Source: Vanrija pseudolonga (Eukaryota > Basidiomycota > Tremellomycetes > Trichosporonales > Trichosporonaceae). From it: DNA of 64,000 nt. Shown in pieces: positions 34,581 through 45,369 of the stretch (the first letter of the stretch is position 1; each line of letters opens with the position of its first letter). The translations under genes were made by a program, and so were the position numbers. The notes beneath the pieces were generated by a model. That model did not search any database. It had not been told where the DNA came from and saw only the letters and a program-made list of their open reading frames with translations. The stretch is from the NCBI RefSeq assembly GCF_020906515.1, contig NC_085851.1:1736001-1800000 (forward strand). The letters are read 5' to 3'.

Positions 34581-37500
34581 ATGCTCGCCAGCCCATCGAC
34601 GCCGCCTCGAGGCAACAACAGATACAGCTCTGATGCTCTCGTCGGTGGCTACGGTGTAGCAAGCACCCCCAACCGCGGCTCCCCCTCGTATCAGCCATCA
34701 CCTCAGCGCTTGCCTCCTGTCTCACCTACTCGACAGTCGCCGGCCCAAGCATCACCGTTACACATGCCCCTCTCCCCTCCCCGTGGACAGGCCCCCCCTC
34801 TGCAGCAGGGATATCAAGCTCCCACATCTCCTCCGCAGCGTCTTCAGCTTCATCAGCCCGGGATGAACACTGCTGCACCGGCCCCACCGGTCTCCACTCA
34901 ATCGACTGCCTTCGGTCTCCGTCCCACCCACAACCTCTCGCCTGCTCGTTCCAACGGGTTCCCATCGTTTAGCTCCTTCAACCAGCCCGTGATCCAGCAG
35001 AAGTACGCACCGGCAGCGAGCTCGCCTCTCAAGCCCCGTCCTCAGAACCGCAACTCGGCGTTCGAGGATGCCCCGTCGGACGGAGACGTCTTCAACGACC
35101 GCCTGTCAACTGGCGAGTGGGAAATCGCTAGCCCGAACAAGGATATCAGGCACTCAAGGAGCTCCGAGTGGCTTAAGCGCATCTCAAGGTCGACTGGCAA
35201 CACAAACTCCACAGAGAGCGATGATGAGGACGAGAAGCTCCGGCTGCCTGCCGACCACCCCCGCAGCAACGGCGCGGGTGTGGTTCGTTCTCCATCGGGG
35301 GCCGCAAAGGGCCTTGGCGCCATTGTACCATCGCCCAGCAACACGTCGCTGACCCCCCGCACGGAGGACTCGTACACGGCGCAGTTCCCTAACCCTCCCA
35401 ATATGCCCTCTCAGCAAGCTGGACCCAACCCAAACTACAACACCGGGAACTCTGCCAATGGGTACTCGCCTGCAGCTGTTCAGCAGAGAGCGTACACGGA
35501 CGGTCAGGTGGGCCCTTCTCCTCAGAGAAACAGTGCCCCTCCTCCTCCGCGACCTCAACCGTGGCCCGCCCAGGCTTCCCCCGGTCAGCCCCAGCACGAA
35601 GTCGACCAGAATCGCCTCTCCAATCCTCTGGTGGATCCATTCGGAGTCCAGCACTCTAGAAACTCGGCGCTGCTCGCCGCCTCGACCGGTGGCATGGTCA
35701 TGCTTCCCAGCACTGGAGGCAACTATCTTCCTGGTAAAGGACCTGGCGAGGACGGATCCAAGAAGAAGAGGAGGCCCCAGTCGTATGTCCCTCCTCGAAC
35801 CAGCCAGGCGTCATCGTCGTCCAGTGGTTATTTTCAGCCAGACTTCAGCCGTCCTGCCAGCCGCCCTTGGACCAACTCGCCATCTCCCGTCGAACGCTCC
35901 ACCTCGCCCACGACCAACAACTCGCGTGACGAACAAACCCCCAAACGGCGGACACACGCCCGCCGCCACTCGGATGGCGACGTGCTTCTGTCACGACAGG
36001 GTACCCTCTTCCATCCTGCGGCTGATGAAGCGAGATCTGCGCAGGAACTCGAGATCATGCTTGGCAAGCCCCGCTCGAGACGCCTGTCTGCCAACCGTCT
36101 CCTCCCCGCCCCAGATGTTCCATACGAGGACAAGGTCCGGCTCGAGGCCAGCAAGAAGAGCAAGGCTCGCGTCGAGCTTGACGTTGTTCTTGAGCGTGAG
36201 TGCGTGATCGAAGGCGGCGAACTCCGAGGCCGTCTCGAGGTCGTTGTCCGCGGCGGTAAGCGCACCAAGGACCTACGCGTCGGTGCCGGCAAGATTCGCG
36301 TGCTCGGCTTTGAAGAGATGCCAGGACATGGGGCCTCGACATTGCGACACATCTTCTACCAGCACCAGTACCATCTGCCCGTCTTCCAAGAGACTGCCAA
36401 CGGCCCACGAACCAGCTTGTTTGGCAGCGGTTCGGACGAGGAGGGCTTCCGCCTCGCCAACGAGGGCACTCACGCCATCCCCTTCGCTGTTCCTCTCCCA
36501 CTTGGTGGTGGTGCCAAGGGTTCGTACACGGCACCCGGTGGGAAGGGACCCGTCATCCGCTACGTCGTTGTCGCCAGTGTCAAGCTCCACATCCCGACCA
36601 AGAATAAGCGCGCCATCGCGCACTTCTATCGACCGGTCGTCATCCTTCCTTACCATAACCCTGCTGTTGCTCTTGGACCACTGCGTTCTCCTCTTTTCGC
36701 GCAGACTGATGGGACGCTTGGATGGGCTCTTGGTGGTGAAAAGGGACGTGTGTCTCTTATCGCTACCCTCGGTCGTCAGATCTGGGTGGCAGGCCAGCGA
36801 GTATGGGCCGAGATCACTGTCCAGAATGACAGCAACAAGAAGGTGAGCAGTGACAAGGAACATGCCTAACAATCAGATCACCAAGTACTCTGCAGCTGTG
36901 ATTCAAACCGTCGAAACGTGGACTACCGGTGGCAAGGGTGCCAAACCGACCATCGCTACCGTTCGTAACAAGATCTCCGAGGAAGTTGTCGAGGCAGACT
37001 TCATGGACGTCGGATCTGGTCACGTTACTGGCAAGGGTTGGTGGACCGGCTTGGAACCCGGAGAGTCGAACCGCTGGGACATCAGCGTTCCTATTCCCGT
37101 AAGCGGACTTTTGAGTCGGTCAAACGGGTCTGACATTTGCAGTCTGGATACTTGTCTATCCCACGCTCGAGGTTCATTGAGGTGTCCTACGTGCTGAGAG
37201 TCACCATCAACAACAACATCTACGTCGATGTCCCACTGGAGCTGATCAACTTCCTGTCGGTCGACCCTCCTCCCATGCCCAGCGATGTGCGCCGTGCGAT
37301 GAACCGTCTTCCGGTGGCCACGACCCCACCACTGCCTGCGGGGGCCGCAGTTCCTATTGCTGGACCTTCCCGCGACCTCCGCGGCCCAAACCAGGTGTAC
37401 GGTGTTGATGCCCTCGGAATCTCGTACGTGCGCCAGCATGTGCGCGACGACTCGGCAGGCAACATGTCGGCTGCCAGAACCAGCTCGACAACCTTGCACC

Positions 37501-40190
37501 TTGACAACATTGCTGGGCCAATTGCCTCGGTCCAGCCCGGCTACACGGGCGCAGACCTGTCGCCCCGCCCTCAATCACCTGGGTCGATGTACTCCAACGA
37601 GCGGGGTGCTGCGTCGGCTGCTCACAGCATGACTCGTGCCAAGCAGCTCACCGCTGAGCACCGAACGTTATCCGAAAGCGGTCACAGTATCGATGACGAG
37701 GAGCGCAACCACGTCTTAGTGGAGGCCAACCGACGCGAAGGCCGACAGCAGAGCTTAGCGGCCTTGGAAGCTGATAATGAGGAAACAGAGTGGTTAAGCA
37801 ACCGCAACTCGTCTTCCACTCAGGACGCCAACAGCTCGGGCTCCCACGAGCTCCGCCCCAAATCGGCTGAGAGTGTCCACGAGGCCGAAGAAGGCGGACA
37901 GCACTCGGACGCTGAAGAGAGCGGCGAGAGAACTCCAGTGGTCACTCCAGCGCCACCCTTCCGCTCCAGCTTCCTCCCTCACATCAGCGAGGCTGAGGAG
38001 GAGGACGACGACATGCTGGAGGAGGTCATGTCCTCCGTGAATGGTGACAACCAACGCGGCAAGTTCTATGACGACGACGATCGCGACGAGCTCTCGAGTG
38101 ACCTGGCTCCGGTCACTCCGACGTTGACCAGACAAAGCCCGTTCCTTCTCGACGTTCCCTCGCCGCGGTTGGGTCAAGAGGACCCTGCTCCACGTCGTAG
38201 TCTGGAGGAGCGACTGGCCTCTGCTGTTGGTCGACCTCTCCCCGCCTCACCTGTGACGTCGTCGTCGACCCACGGCGCCACTTTGGCAGCACCTGAGAAT
38301 GAAACAACGAGAGACCGTCCTAAGAGCGTCGACTACGCCGAACCCATCTACATTGGGGACCTGAGCCAGGAATTTGATCACGACCCGGGATATGACGCCG
38401 ATATTGTGAGCGAGGGCCACTCCACCGTTGGCGGACTTCCGTCGCCCCGGGCATTCGGTGGACGCCGAGAAGGTATCAAGCATTCGCTCTCACTGCCGCT
38501 TGCCTCCTCCACCAGGGACGGAATGCCAGTGTTACCGTCGCCTGGGTCTGCCCGTGACATTCACTGGGGCCCACAGTTCCGCTCTGTCTCCGGTGTGTCG
38601 GCTTCCAACCTGTGGGTTGACGTCGAGCCTCCTGTCAAGTCACCAAGCGCCATGACGTTTGGTGCCCAGTCGCAGCCAAACTCTCAGCCTTCCAGTTGGT
38701 CTGGCCACTCGCCGAATGCGCCGCACGAGGCGACAATGGTACAGGGCCCGGAGGTGCCGGCGGCGGTGCCGGTTACGAGCCAACTCCACCGCGACCACGA
38801 ACACCGCAACCTCGCGGCCATGGCAACGGAGATTCAGCGTGATCATGAGGTGCGCAATCTGGCTGGCGCTGCCCAAGACGATGACCAGGATTACGGTTCA
38901 GAGGAGGAGCTTGCCCCGCCCAACCTCAGTGGCCTCCAACGCGTCTTCACTGGCAGCTCTGATGACAATTCCCCCTCTGTTCAGAGCTTCTTCACTGCCA
39001 ACAGTGGTGAGGTGGATGCGCGTGACGAGGACGAGGCCATGCCTCCCTTGGCCCCTGCTTCCGAGAGCGCCAGCTCGGAGGACCACGCCACAATCGAGTC
39101 ACCGACCATTCCATCGGCCCCGACCTACAACCCAACGCCTCCCGTGTACACCCTCCCTCTGCCTCCTCCTCCCGATGGAGCCAAGCGGTCGTCGATGACT
39201 GTTCCTGATCGTTTCCGCCCGGCGCCGCCTCCTGCCCCGTTAAGCGAAGACTCTCACGACTCGCACTACGCGCCTTCCATGGCCTCGACGGCTCATGGCA
39301 GTGAGGTGCTCCCGAATGTCAAGAACAAGATTGCTGCGCTCGAGTCGCGTGAGGATGCGCTTCGCAAGTTTACTGTGGCGTCCAGTATTGGTCTCGAGCC
39401 TCCTACACCGCCCGCTGCGTCATCCCAGGCGCCTGGGTCGAAGCGTCGTTCTTACACCGCTGCTCTTGGTTCGCCGCGCTCCGGTGCACTGTCGTCTCGA
39501 TCTCCCGGACCGCGCGCGCCGCGTTCCCCGCAGTTTGGTCTCGACGAGCTCAGTGATGCGAGCACGAGTGCATACGTGGCGCGTCATGTATACGCCGAGT
39601 CAATCGACATGGGTGCCTTGTCTACTCCGACGACACCCACTGGCCCAAAGTGGCAGCACCGTGCCGCGCCGTCCTGGGACAACAGCACGAGTGAGGACCT
39701 GTCCTCTTCCGCGTCCAAGCTGCTCTCCCGTGCCCTCAGCTCGAGCAGCTCGAGGACGAACAGCACGACCGCTACGGACGTTGAGCTTGCGCTCTCATCG
39801 CCGGCCCGCTCGCCCGTGATTGGCCCCCGTGGTCCGCGTCAGCCGGGCTGGACCAAGACGGGTGTCGCATCTACCGCTCTTGCGGCCCTCGCTGCCGAGT
39901 CGTATGGGTCTGACGCCAAGGCTCCCGAGCCGAGCTTCAGTATTCCCCGCCCGTCGTACAGCCCTTCGCCGGGCCAGACCCCGACCAAGGCCCCTTCGCC
40001 CCTGCCGTTAATCAACAGCGAGTCCGCCTCCCTCGAGAGTGTCTCGATGATGAGCCACGGTCTTCACCCTGCCGAACGGCAGCCACTCAGTGTCCAGAGC
40101 ACGGGCTCGAGTGGCTTCGGCAGCACTGGCTGGACTGGCGGGTCGATGAGGCTTCCCCCTGTTGGCGGTCGTGCTCCCAACTACAAGTGA
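34581..40190 (+). CDS. Arrestin-related trafficking adaptor with long disordered arms
   Basis: Predicted 1843 residues; exons 34581-36842, 36877-37098, 37143-40190. Alpha-arrestins bridge plasma-membrane transporters to a Nedd4/Rsp5 ubiquitin ligase for endocytosis. The arrestin fold spans about residues 515-875: SKARVELDVVLERECVIEGG, LRHIFYQHQYHLPVF, GPVIRYVVVASVKLHIP (N-lobe), then ITKYSAAVIQTVETWT and IPRSRFIEVSYVLRVTI with DVPLELINFLSVDPP (C-lobe). The ~510-residue N-arm is Pro/Ser/Gln-rich; the ~960-residue C-arm is acidic/Ser-rich. A PPVY motif (codons 39138-39149) in the C-arm is the expected WW-domain ligand. The start at 34581 is the first ATG after a possible leader. Unusually long for the family; cargo unknown. 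Confidence 0.88.
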
Positions 40191-40499
40191 AATGGACAGT
40201 GAAGTAGAGTGAGAGAAGTGGATACCTTAGAAGCCGTGCTACTACTTACTACATTGTGCAATGCTATACCTGTAACATTCTTGGTCGGATGGGCCGTGGC
40301 CATCGGCAGTGGCCGCATATGAGGACTTGCTGATACTTCGCAACATCACCATGCACTCGTAGCATCACACTCTAATCATATGCAATGCCCCTCCCCTCGG
40401 GCTCCTCTCTCTCAGATATTATGGGCCACTCTGTATGCGCTCGGCGCGGGCCGGATGAACTATCGTCTCGTCGTTAAATCTTGCGTGAGCACCGGGCAT
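40191..40499. other. Short convergent 3' region
   Basis: About 310 bp between two converging stop codons, A/T-rich with polyadenylation-like stretches. No gene seen. Confidence 0.5.
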
Positions 40500-42245
40500 C
40501 TACTTGCGACTCCGCCCGCGCTTGCTGGGGCTCTTTTTCTTGTCGCCGCCCCCGTCGAGGAGCTTGTCGAGCTTGTCGCGCGACAGCCCGTAGTCGAGCA
40601 GGTCGTCGGGGCTAAAGTCGAGCAGGAGGGCCGCGCCAAACTCGTACCACTGCTGCCGGAGGTGCCCGTCCGCGCCGCGCAGGAAGGCGCCCATCTTGGG
40701 CCGGAGATCGGGCGCGAGCTGCATCCACACGCCGACACGCTGCTCCTCGTACTGGTCGTGCAGGGTGAACAAGGTGCGCAGCGGCGTCGGCGGGCCCTCG
40801 AGCTCGCTCTGGCGAGTCGACGTCGACGCCGTCTCGTCGTCGTCGTACTCGTCGTCCTCGTCATCCGAGGCGTAGTGTCCGTTCCCGTTACTCGTGCCGT
40901 TTACACCGTTTGTGCTGCCATGCTGGTGGTGCCCGTCCTCTCCGTCACTCTCGTCGTCTGCCTCGTCGCTGTCGTCAACGCCCAACCAGTCCTCGCGCAC
41001 CAGCTCGTCGACGAGCACGCCGCTGCGGTGGTGCTGGATGAGCTCGGTCGCTGCGCTGAGGCACGAGACCAGCCCTGCTTCGGCCTTGTCCTCCCATGCA
41101 ATGTCGTCGTCGTCCTCCTCGCGGTCTCCCTCGTCGTCGCTTGCGGTCAGGAGCTCCTGCGCGCGGCGCGTAACGGCGTCCATGGACAGCGAGACCAAGC
41201 TGAAGGCGAGGTCGGTGGCGAGGAGGTTGACTTCGAGCGCCACACGGAACGAACGACACCGCTCGCGCTCGGCACGGTGCTTCGAGTCGAGCACGCTCTC
41301 CTGCTGGGCGGGGGAAGGCAGCCGCTCGACACCCGCAACACACCCGGCGTAGATCCCCAGCAGGGCGTGTGCCCGCGCCGCGGCAGTCTGGTCGAACGGC
41401 GCAGAGGCAGAGTTCCGCCGCGTGCGTCCCGTGTTGAGCCTTGCGGCGGCGTTGACGCTCTCGACAAGGCTTCGCGCGTGCTCTAGGATCGGTGCGAAGG
41501 AAGGCGCCACCACCGTCGGTTCACTCGGCTCCGCGTCGGGGAAGAGGGACCCGAGGACAGCCCGCTCGACGGCGAGCACGGCAGCCGTGACGTTTGGTGG
41601 TGGGTGATGGAGGGCGCGAAGGGTCGGGAGGAGAATAAACGTGCCCTCGAGGCACTGGCGAAGTGCGGCGTGTATGTCGCGGCGCAGGGCGTCGGCGTCG
41701 TCGGCAGCGTCGCTGTTGTCGGTGATCGGCGTGCCGCCACACGCACAGAGGAAGCGGGCGCACAGCGCCGCGCCGCAAAGGAAGGCGAGAAGCATCTCGC
41801 CCGTCGCGATGACGATCTCGATCTCGGCGTCCTCGCCGTCGTCGTTCACGTCCGCGTCATCCTGGAGCGAGGCGACGGCCGCGCGGAGGTCGGTGGCAAA
41901 CGCGCCCACGGCGCGGAGGGCGGCGATAAGCGCCTTGCCGTCCACGGGGTCGGGGCTATGCGCTAGGCTGACGACGGGGTCGAGCGTGCTTGCCGAGGGG
42001 AGTGTGGGCGCGCTGCTGCCGTTGCCGTTGGAGCTGCTGCTGCCTGCGAACAGGGAGCCGACGGCGCGCGTCAGGCCGCCGAGCGACGAGCGGAGGCGCG
42101 ACTTGGACTTGCTTTTCGAGGATGAGGCTGCTGCTGTACGTTGTTAGCGGCGGCACACCGCGCCTTCCTTACGGTGCGCGAAGAGGCCGTCGAGGGTGGG
42201 GAGGGTCAGCGTCCAGCTCGTGTCGAGCGGGGTAGCGTCGACCAT
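40500..42245 (-). CDS. Conserved-looking acidic protein, function unknown
   Basis: Predicted 568 residues; exons 42245-42173 and 42133-40500. I do not recognise the family. Visible parts: a leucine-rich N-terminus (WTLTLPTLDGLF), a short Lys/Ser patch (SKSKSKSRLR) and a Ser/Gly/Asn linker; then a mainly helical region (residues ~75-320) with Ala/Leu-rich helices (EMLLAFLCGAALCARFLC); then acidic runs (DDSDEADDESDGEDG and DDEDDEYDDDE); then a C-terminal helical block with LFTLHDQYEEQRVGVWMQL and LLDFSPDDLLDYGLSRDKLD, and a basic tail (KKKSPSKRGRSRK). The exon 1 join is supported by a GTAAGG donor, a GCTAAC branch site and a TACAG acceptor. The ordered C-terminal block suggests a protein-interaction role. 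Confidence 0.75.
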
Positions 42246-43004
42246 CTGGGCAGAGCTACTCGCTGCGTTGTGCTTGCTGGCTTGAGCAAAGTAGACAGAC
42301 GGACAAAACGGGTTTGGGAAAATCGCGAACCAAAGTGACTCAACTGCATTGAGCAGCGTCACGCCGCCGCCGCCGCCGCCGCTTGGCCTTCCTTGTTCCC
42401 GTTGCAGCACGCATTCATTTCAGGCACCGCCACCGTCATGCTGCAGCGTAATCTCGGGTCAACTGCCGGTATCTACCGAATCCCTGGAGCGCGTCAAAAA
42501 AAGGCCTGGGTTGGACTTGTTGCACCTTAAATCAACTGGGGACTGGGGTATGTGCTTGCTGTGTACGAGATCTGGCAAAGTGCATGGCAGTATGCATGCT
42601 ACATTGCTGGCAAGGTTGTAGAACGAGCTTGTCCGCGGGTCATGCGATCACGCTGCGGCGCTCTCACAACATAAAAATGCAGCGCGCACAGATCACCGCC
42701 GCTTGCCGGATCCGGAGCCCAAGGAAAGCCCACCAATCTTCCAACTTTTGTCTCGAGATCTGGCCTCGACGAGCTGGCTTTTGCAGTTTGTATGTACCCT
42801 CAACATGGCTGTGGCGTTGTGGTGAGCTCCGCCTGGCAGCACAAGGGAGCAGAGACAGTGCACACCACGCGACAAGACAAGCGCCTCCCCTCCAGCCCAT
42901 TTGTCCGCCCGGCCCTTCCCTCCTCTTGCTCCTCCTCGACCTCGCCCTCGCCCTCCTCTCCAACAACCCTGGAGGGTAAAAACGTTGAGCTCGCGCTCCT
43001 ACGC
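42246..43004. other. Intergenic region with a CGC trinucleotide run
   Basis: About 760 bp upstream of the acidic-protein gene. It holds a (GCC)n run of about seven units near 42362-42382. Further right it is a mosaic of A/T-rich and CT-rich stretches. No gene found. Confidence 0.5.
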
Positions 43005-43087
43005 TGCCTTCTACCCGAATCGAACGGGTGACCTTTCCATAGCATGTCCATACTAGTGGAAAATTCTAGCCACTGAACTAAGAAGGC
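43005..43087 (-). tRNA. tRNA-Thr (AGU), with a 10-nt intron
   Basis: Read on the minus strand: acceptor stem GCCTTCT/AGAAGGC, D arm GTTC...GAAT, anticodon stem TTCCA/TGGAA, T arm ACCCG-TTCGATT-CGGGT, discriminator A. The loop CT-AGT-A gives anticodon AGU (bases 43052-43054), read as Thr after A34-to-inosine editing. Ten extra bases (43041-43050) after position 37 are a canonical-position tRNA intron. All stems pair. Confidence 0.88.
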
Positions 43088-43211
43088 GGACGTGTCTGGA
43101 TGGCAGCTGAGGGGGTATGAGGGTGTCAGTGAGTGCCCAACCAGAGATCGGTGCTGGAAGGCGCGTGTCTGACTGATCCGATGCACTGCGAGTTCAATTC
43201 GCATGTCCGCG
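43086..43211 (+). other. tRNA-like sequence, possible degenerate tRNA
   Basis: GCGGACG (43086-43092) can pair with TGTCCGC (43204-43210), and a B-box-like GTTCAATTC precedes the latter. I could not fold a convincing anticodon arm, the T stem is imperfect in the canonical register, and no T-run terminator follows. It overlaps the 5' end of tRNA-Thr on the opposite strand by two bases. It could be a decayed Leu/Ser-type tRNA with an intron, or chance. Confidence 0.25.
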
Positions 43212-43298
43212 TCCCTATCGACCGAGTGAGAGGGTTGTGGGACGAATCATATCGAATCATTAGGTCGAGGGAAGGAAGGTAAGGCACGTTGGCGTCGA

Positions 43299-43318
43299 AA
43301 AAAAAAAAAAAAAAAAAA
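43299..43318 (+). repeat. Poly-A tract
   Basis: About 20 consecutive adenines between the tRNA genes. On the minus strand it is a T-run about 55 bp beyond the 3' end of tRNA-Ser and could serve as a distal RNA polymerase III terminator. Confidence 0.7.
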
Positions 43319-43370
43319 CTTCAAAAATCCAACACCCCAAATCCTAATGACATTAGCAAAACGATTAATC

Positions 43371-43465
43371 AGGTGCGACTGGGACTTGAACCCAGGCGGC
43401 CGAAGCCAAATGATGACCTAGAATCGGATTCTAATCATTCCCCTTAACCACTCGGGCATCGCACC
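43371..43465 (-). tRNA. tRNA-Ser (AGA), with a 14-nt intron
   Basis: Minus strand: acceptor GGTGCGA/TCGCACC, D arm CCC-GAGTGGTTAAG-GGG, anticodon stem AATGA/TCATT with loop TT-AGA-A. The anticodon is at 43430-43432 and the intron at 43415-43428. A long variable arm (TGGC-TTC-GGCC) is present, as required for serine tRNA, followed by T arm CTGGG-TTCAAGT-CCCAG. Confidence 0.92.
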
Positions 43466-43477
43466 AAGAGACCAATC

Positions 43478-43569
43478 TGACCACTGACAGGATCGAACTG
43501 CCGACCTTTGCATTACTGATAACCATCGAGTTATTAGTACAATGCTCTAACCAGCTGAGCTAAGCGGCC
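43478..43569 (-). tRNA. tRNA-Ile (AAU), with an 18-nt intron
   Basis: Minus strand: acceptor GGCCGCT/AGTGGTC (with G-U pairs), D arm GCTC...GAGC, anticodon stem TTGTA/TGCAA, loop CT-AAT-A with anticodon at 43533-43535, intron 43514-43531, T arm GGCAG-TTCGATC-CTGTC, discriminator A. It starts 12 bp upstream of tRNA-Ser on the same strand. Confidence 0.92.
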
Positions 43570-43747
43570 TTGGATGTTTTCTGAGCGGCCGGGTTGTCCA
43601 TGGGGCGTCGTCTCGCGAACCCACTGCACACTACTCATGGCTCTCTGCCTGTCCAAAACCTCCACAGCCTTCACGCACAACTGAATGCATAGCATCTAAC
43701 TTTGGCTTGCTCACTGTCACCCTTCACCTGCGCCGTGCCGCACTCTC

Positions 43748-45080
43748 CTACGCAACAGGGTTGCCACCGTCCAGGTAGCTCGCGAGGCGCGAGTATTTGC
43801 GCACGACGGGGCTGTCGAGGATCGAGTCGGTGGGGTTGAGGCTGAGGTCAGTCAGTGTGGCTCTGGCAAACGACTCACTAGTGCGAGTTGAGGAGGTGGC
43901 CAGTGTGGTTGAGGCGCTCAAAGATGCGGCCGGCAAACTCGCCAGCGGTGAGCGGGAAGGTCGCGACGTCGCCCTCCTTCTCGTCGTCGGCAATAATGTT
44001 GGGCGTATCGCCCTTGGGGATGGGCGCGTATCCGAGCACGCCGAGCTGGCTGACCCAGTCGCCGTGGTTGGCAAAGTGCTCGATGTGGCCAAAGGGGGGC
44101 GGCGCGTCCGGCGTGCCACTCGAGGGGTCGCAGAAGTGGTTGGCGGCCGATGCGAATGTGTAGATCTCGACCTTCTTGAGCGCGTGATGCGGGAACTCCG
44201 CAAGAAGTTGGTCCTGCATGGGTTAGATGAGCCAGACTGGGATAGAACCCACGATCATTGCCGTGACAATGATGCCGCCCTGGCTGTGGCCGATGAGGAC
44301 GACACGCTCGAGGTTGGGGTCAAGGACAGCGTCGCGGAGGTGCTGCCGGGGTGAGCTTTGCCAGCGTCCCGACTTACATCGTATCCAATGCGGATGTCCT
44401 CGGTGATGAGACGGTAGTCGCGCTGGAGGATACACTCTCCGAGATCGAAGAGCATACCGAGGGAGCGGTTGAGCACGGCGGTGACGGGGCGGCGGAAGAG
44501 GGTTTGGAGGCGATTGACTGCTACCTGGGCACCCGAGCCAGTCGTGCAGATGCCATTGACACTAGAGGTCAGCTGGGTTCAATCCCCACGCCACTCACAA
44601 GAGCCACTTCTCCTTATCAGCGTTCGGAGCGTTGGCCACGCCGGGGGCGACCGATTCGCGCGTGTCCGGGCCCTGCAGGGCAGAAGCAATGCGCACAAAC
44701 ACCACAGTGGCGAGCACCGCGCCGATGAGGAGGAACGGGATGCCGCCGATAAGCCCGATGACGATGAGGATAGACAGAACGAGGGAAATGACGAGCATGA
44801 GCACCTGCGCAATGATGCCCAGCAGGCGGATGTCACCGCGCGTGTCGGACATGGGGAGGAAGATGGCGGGGATCTGGTACGCCGTGCGCAGGGTGAAGCG
44901 CACGTCCTTGCACAGCAGCTTCCATGGCGACTGCTGGAAGAGGAACGGGCCATCGGAGTGCTGAATGATGTACTGCACGTCCCACGACGCAATGGGGTAC
45001 TTGGTGGTCGTGGGGGCGGGGTTGGTGGTGGTGGCCTTGGTGGCCGTGGCCTTGCCGTTGGTGGCGGGCGTGCTGGCCAT
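43748..45080 (-). CDS. Membrane-anchored alpha/beta hydrolase (lipase-like)
   Basis: Predicted 394 residues; exons 45080-44599, 44561-44378, 44342-44253, 44213-43879, 43841-43748. The N-terminal 30 residues are Thr/Ala-rich and probably disordered. Residues ~88-135 form two adjacent hydrophobic segments (VLMLVISLVLSILIVIGLIG and PFLLIGAVLATVVFV), a membrane hairpin. The catalytic part follows: VNGICTTG, then the nucleophile elbow GHSQGG with Ser242, built only after splicing, and a later histidine-rich block (FANHGDWVSQLG) that could supply the acid/base partners. The pattern fits fungal DUF676/lipase-like hydrolases acting at ER or lipid-droplet membranes, but substrate and site are inference. 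It is next to a tRNA cluster, with a short 3' gap. Confidence 0.82.
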
Positions 45081-45369
45081 TGTGGCGAGCTGCGGGGGTT
45101 AGGGTTGTGAGAGAGTGAGAGGCAAGAGTGATCAAGTGGATCTTAAGTAGTGTGCCTCTGCGTGTCGACAAAGTCTGAGTGGACTGCCTTGCTGGAAGTT
45201 GACACTTTCCGCGCCCTCTGTCAATGGTTTCAGGCACAGCGTGTGACCGCCCATGACAACAGCCGCGGAAACGCGCAGCAGCATCAACACCCACTCCGCC
45301 ATTCCCGGCACTACACGCATTCACTTCGATGCATTGATTCTATTTCACAACTAGATTCTGGCCGCACGA

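Noticed and set aside
42362-42382. (GCC)n run as a coding polyalanine tract
   Set aside because: Lies upstream of the minus-strand start at 42245 and in no supported exon.
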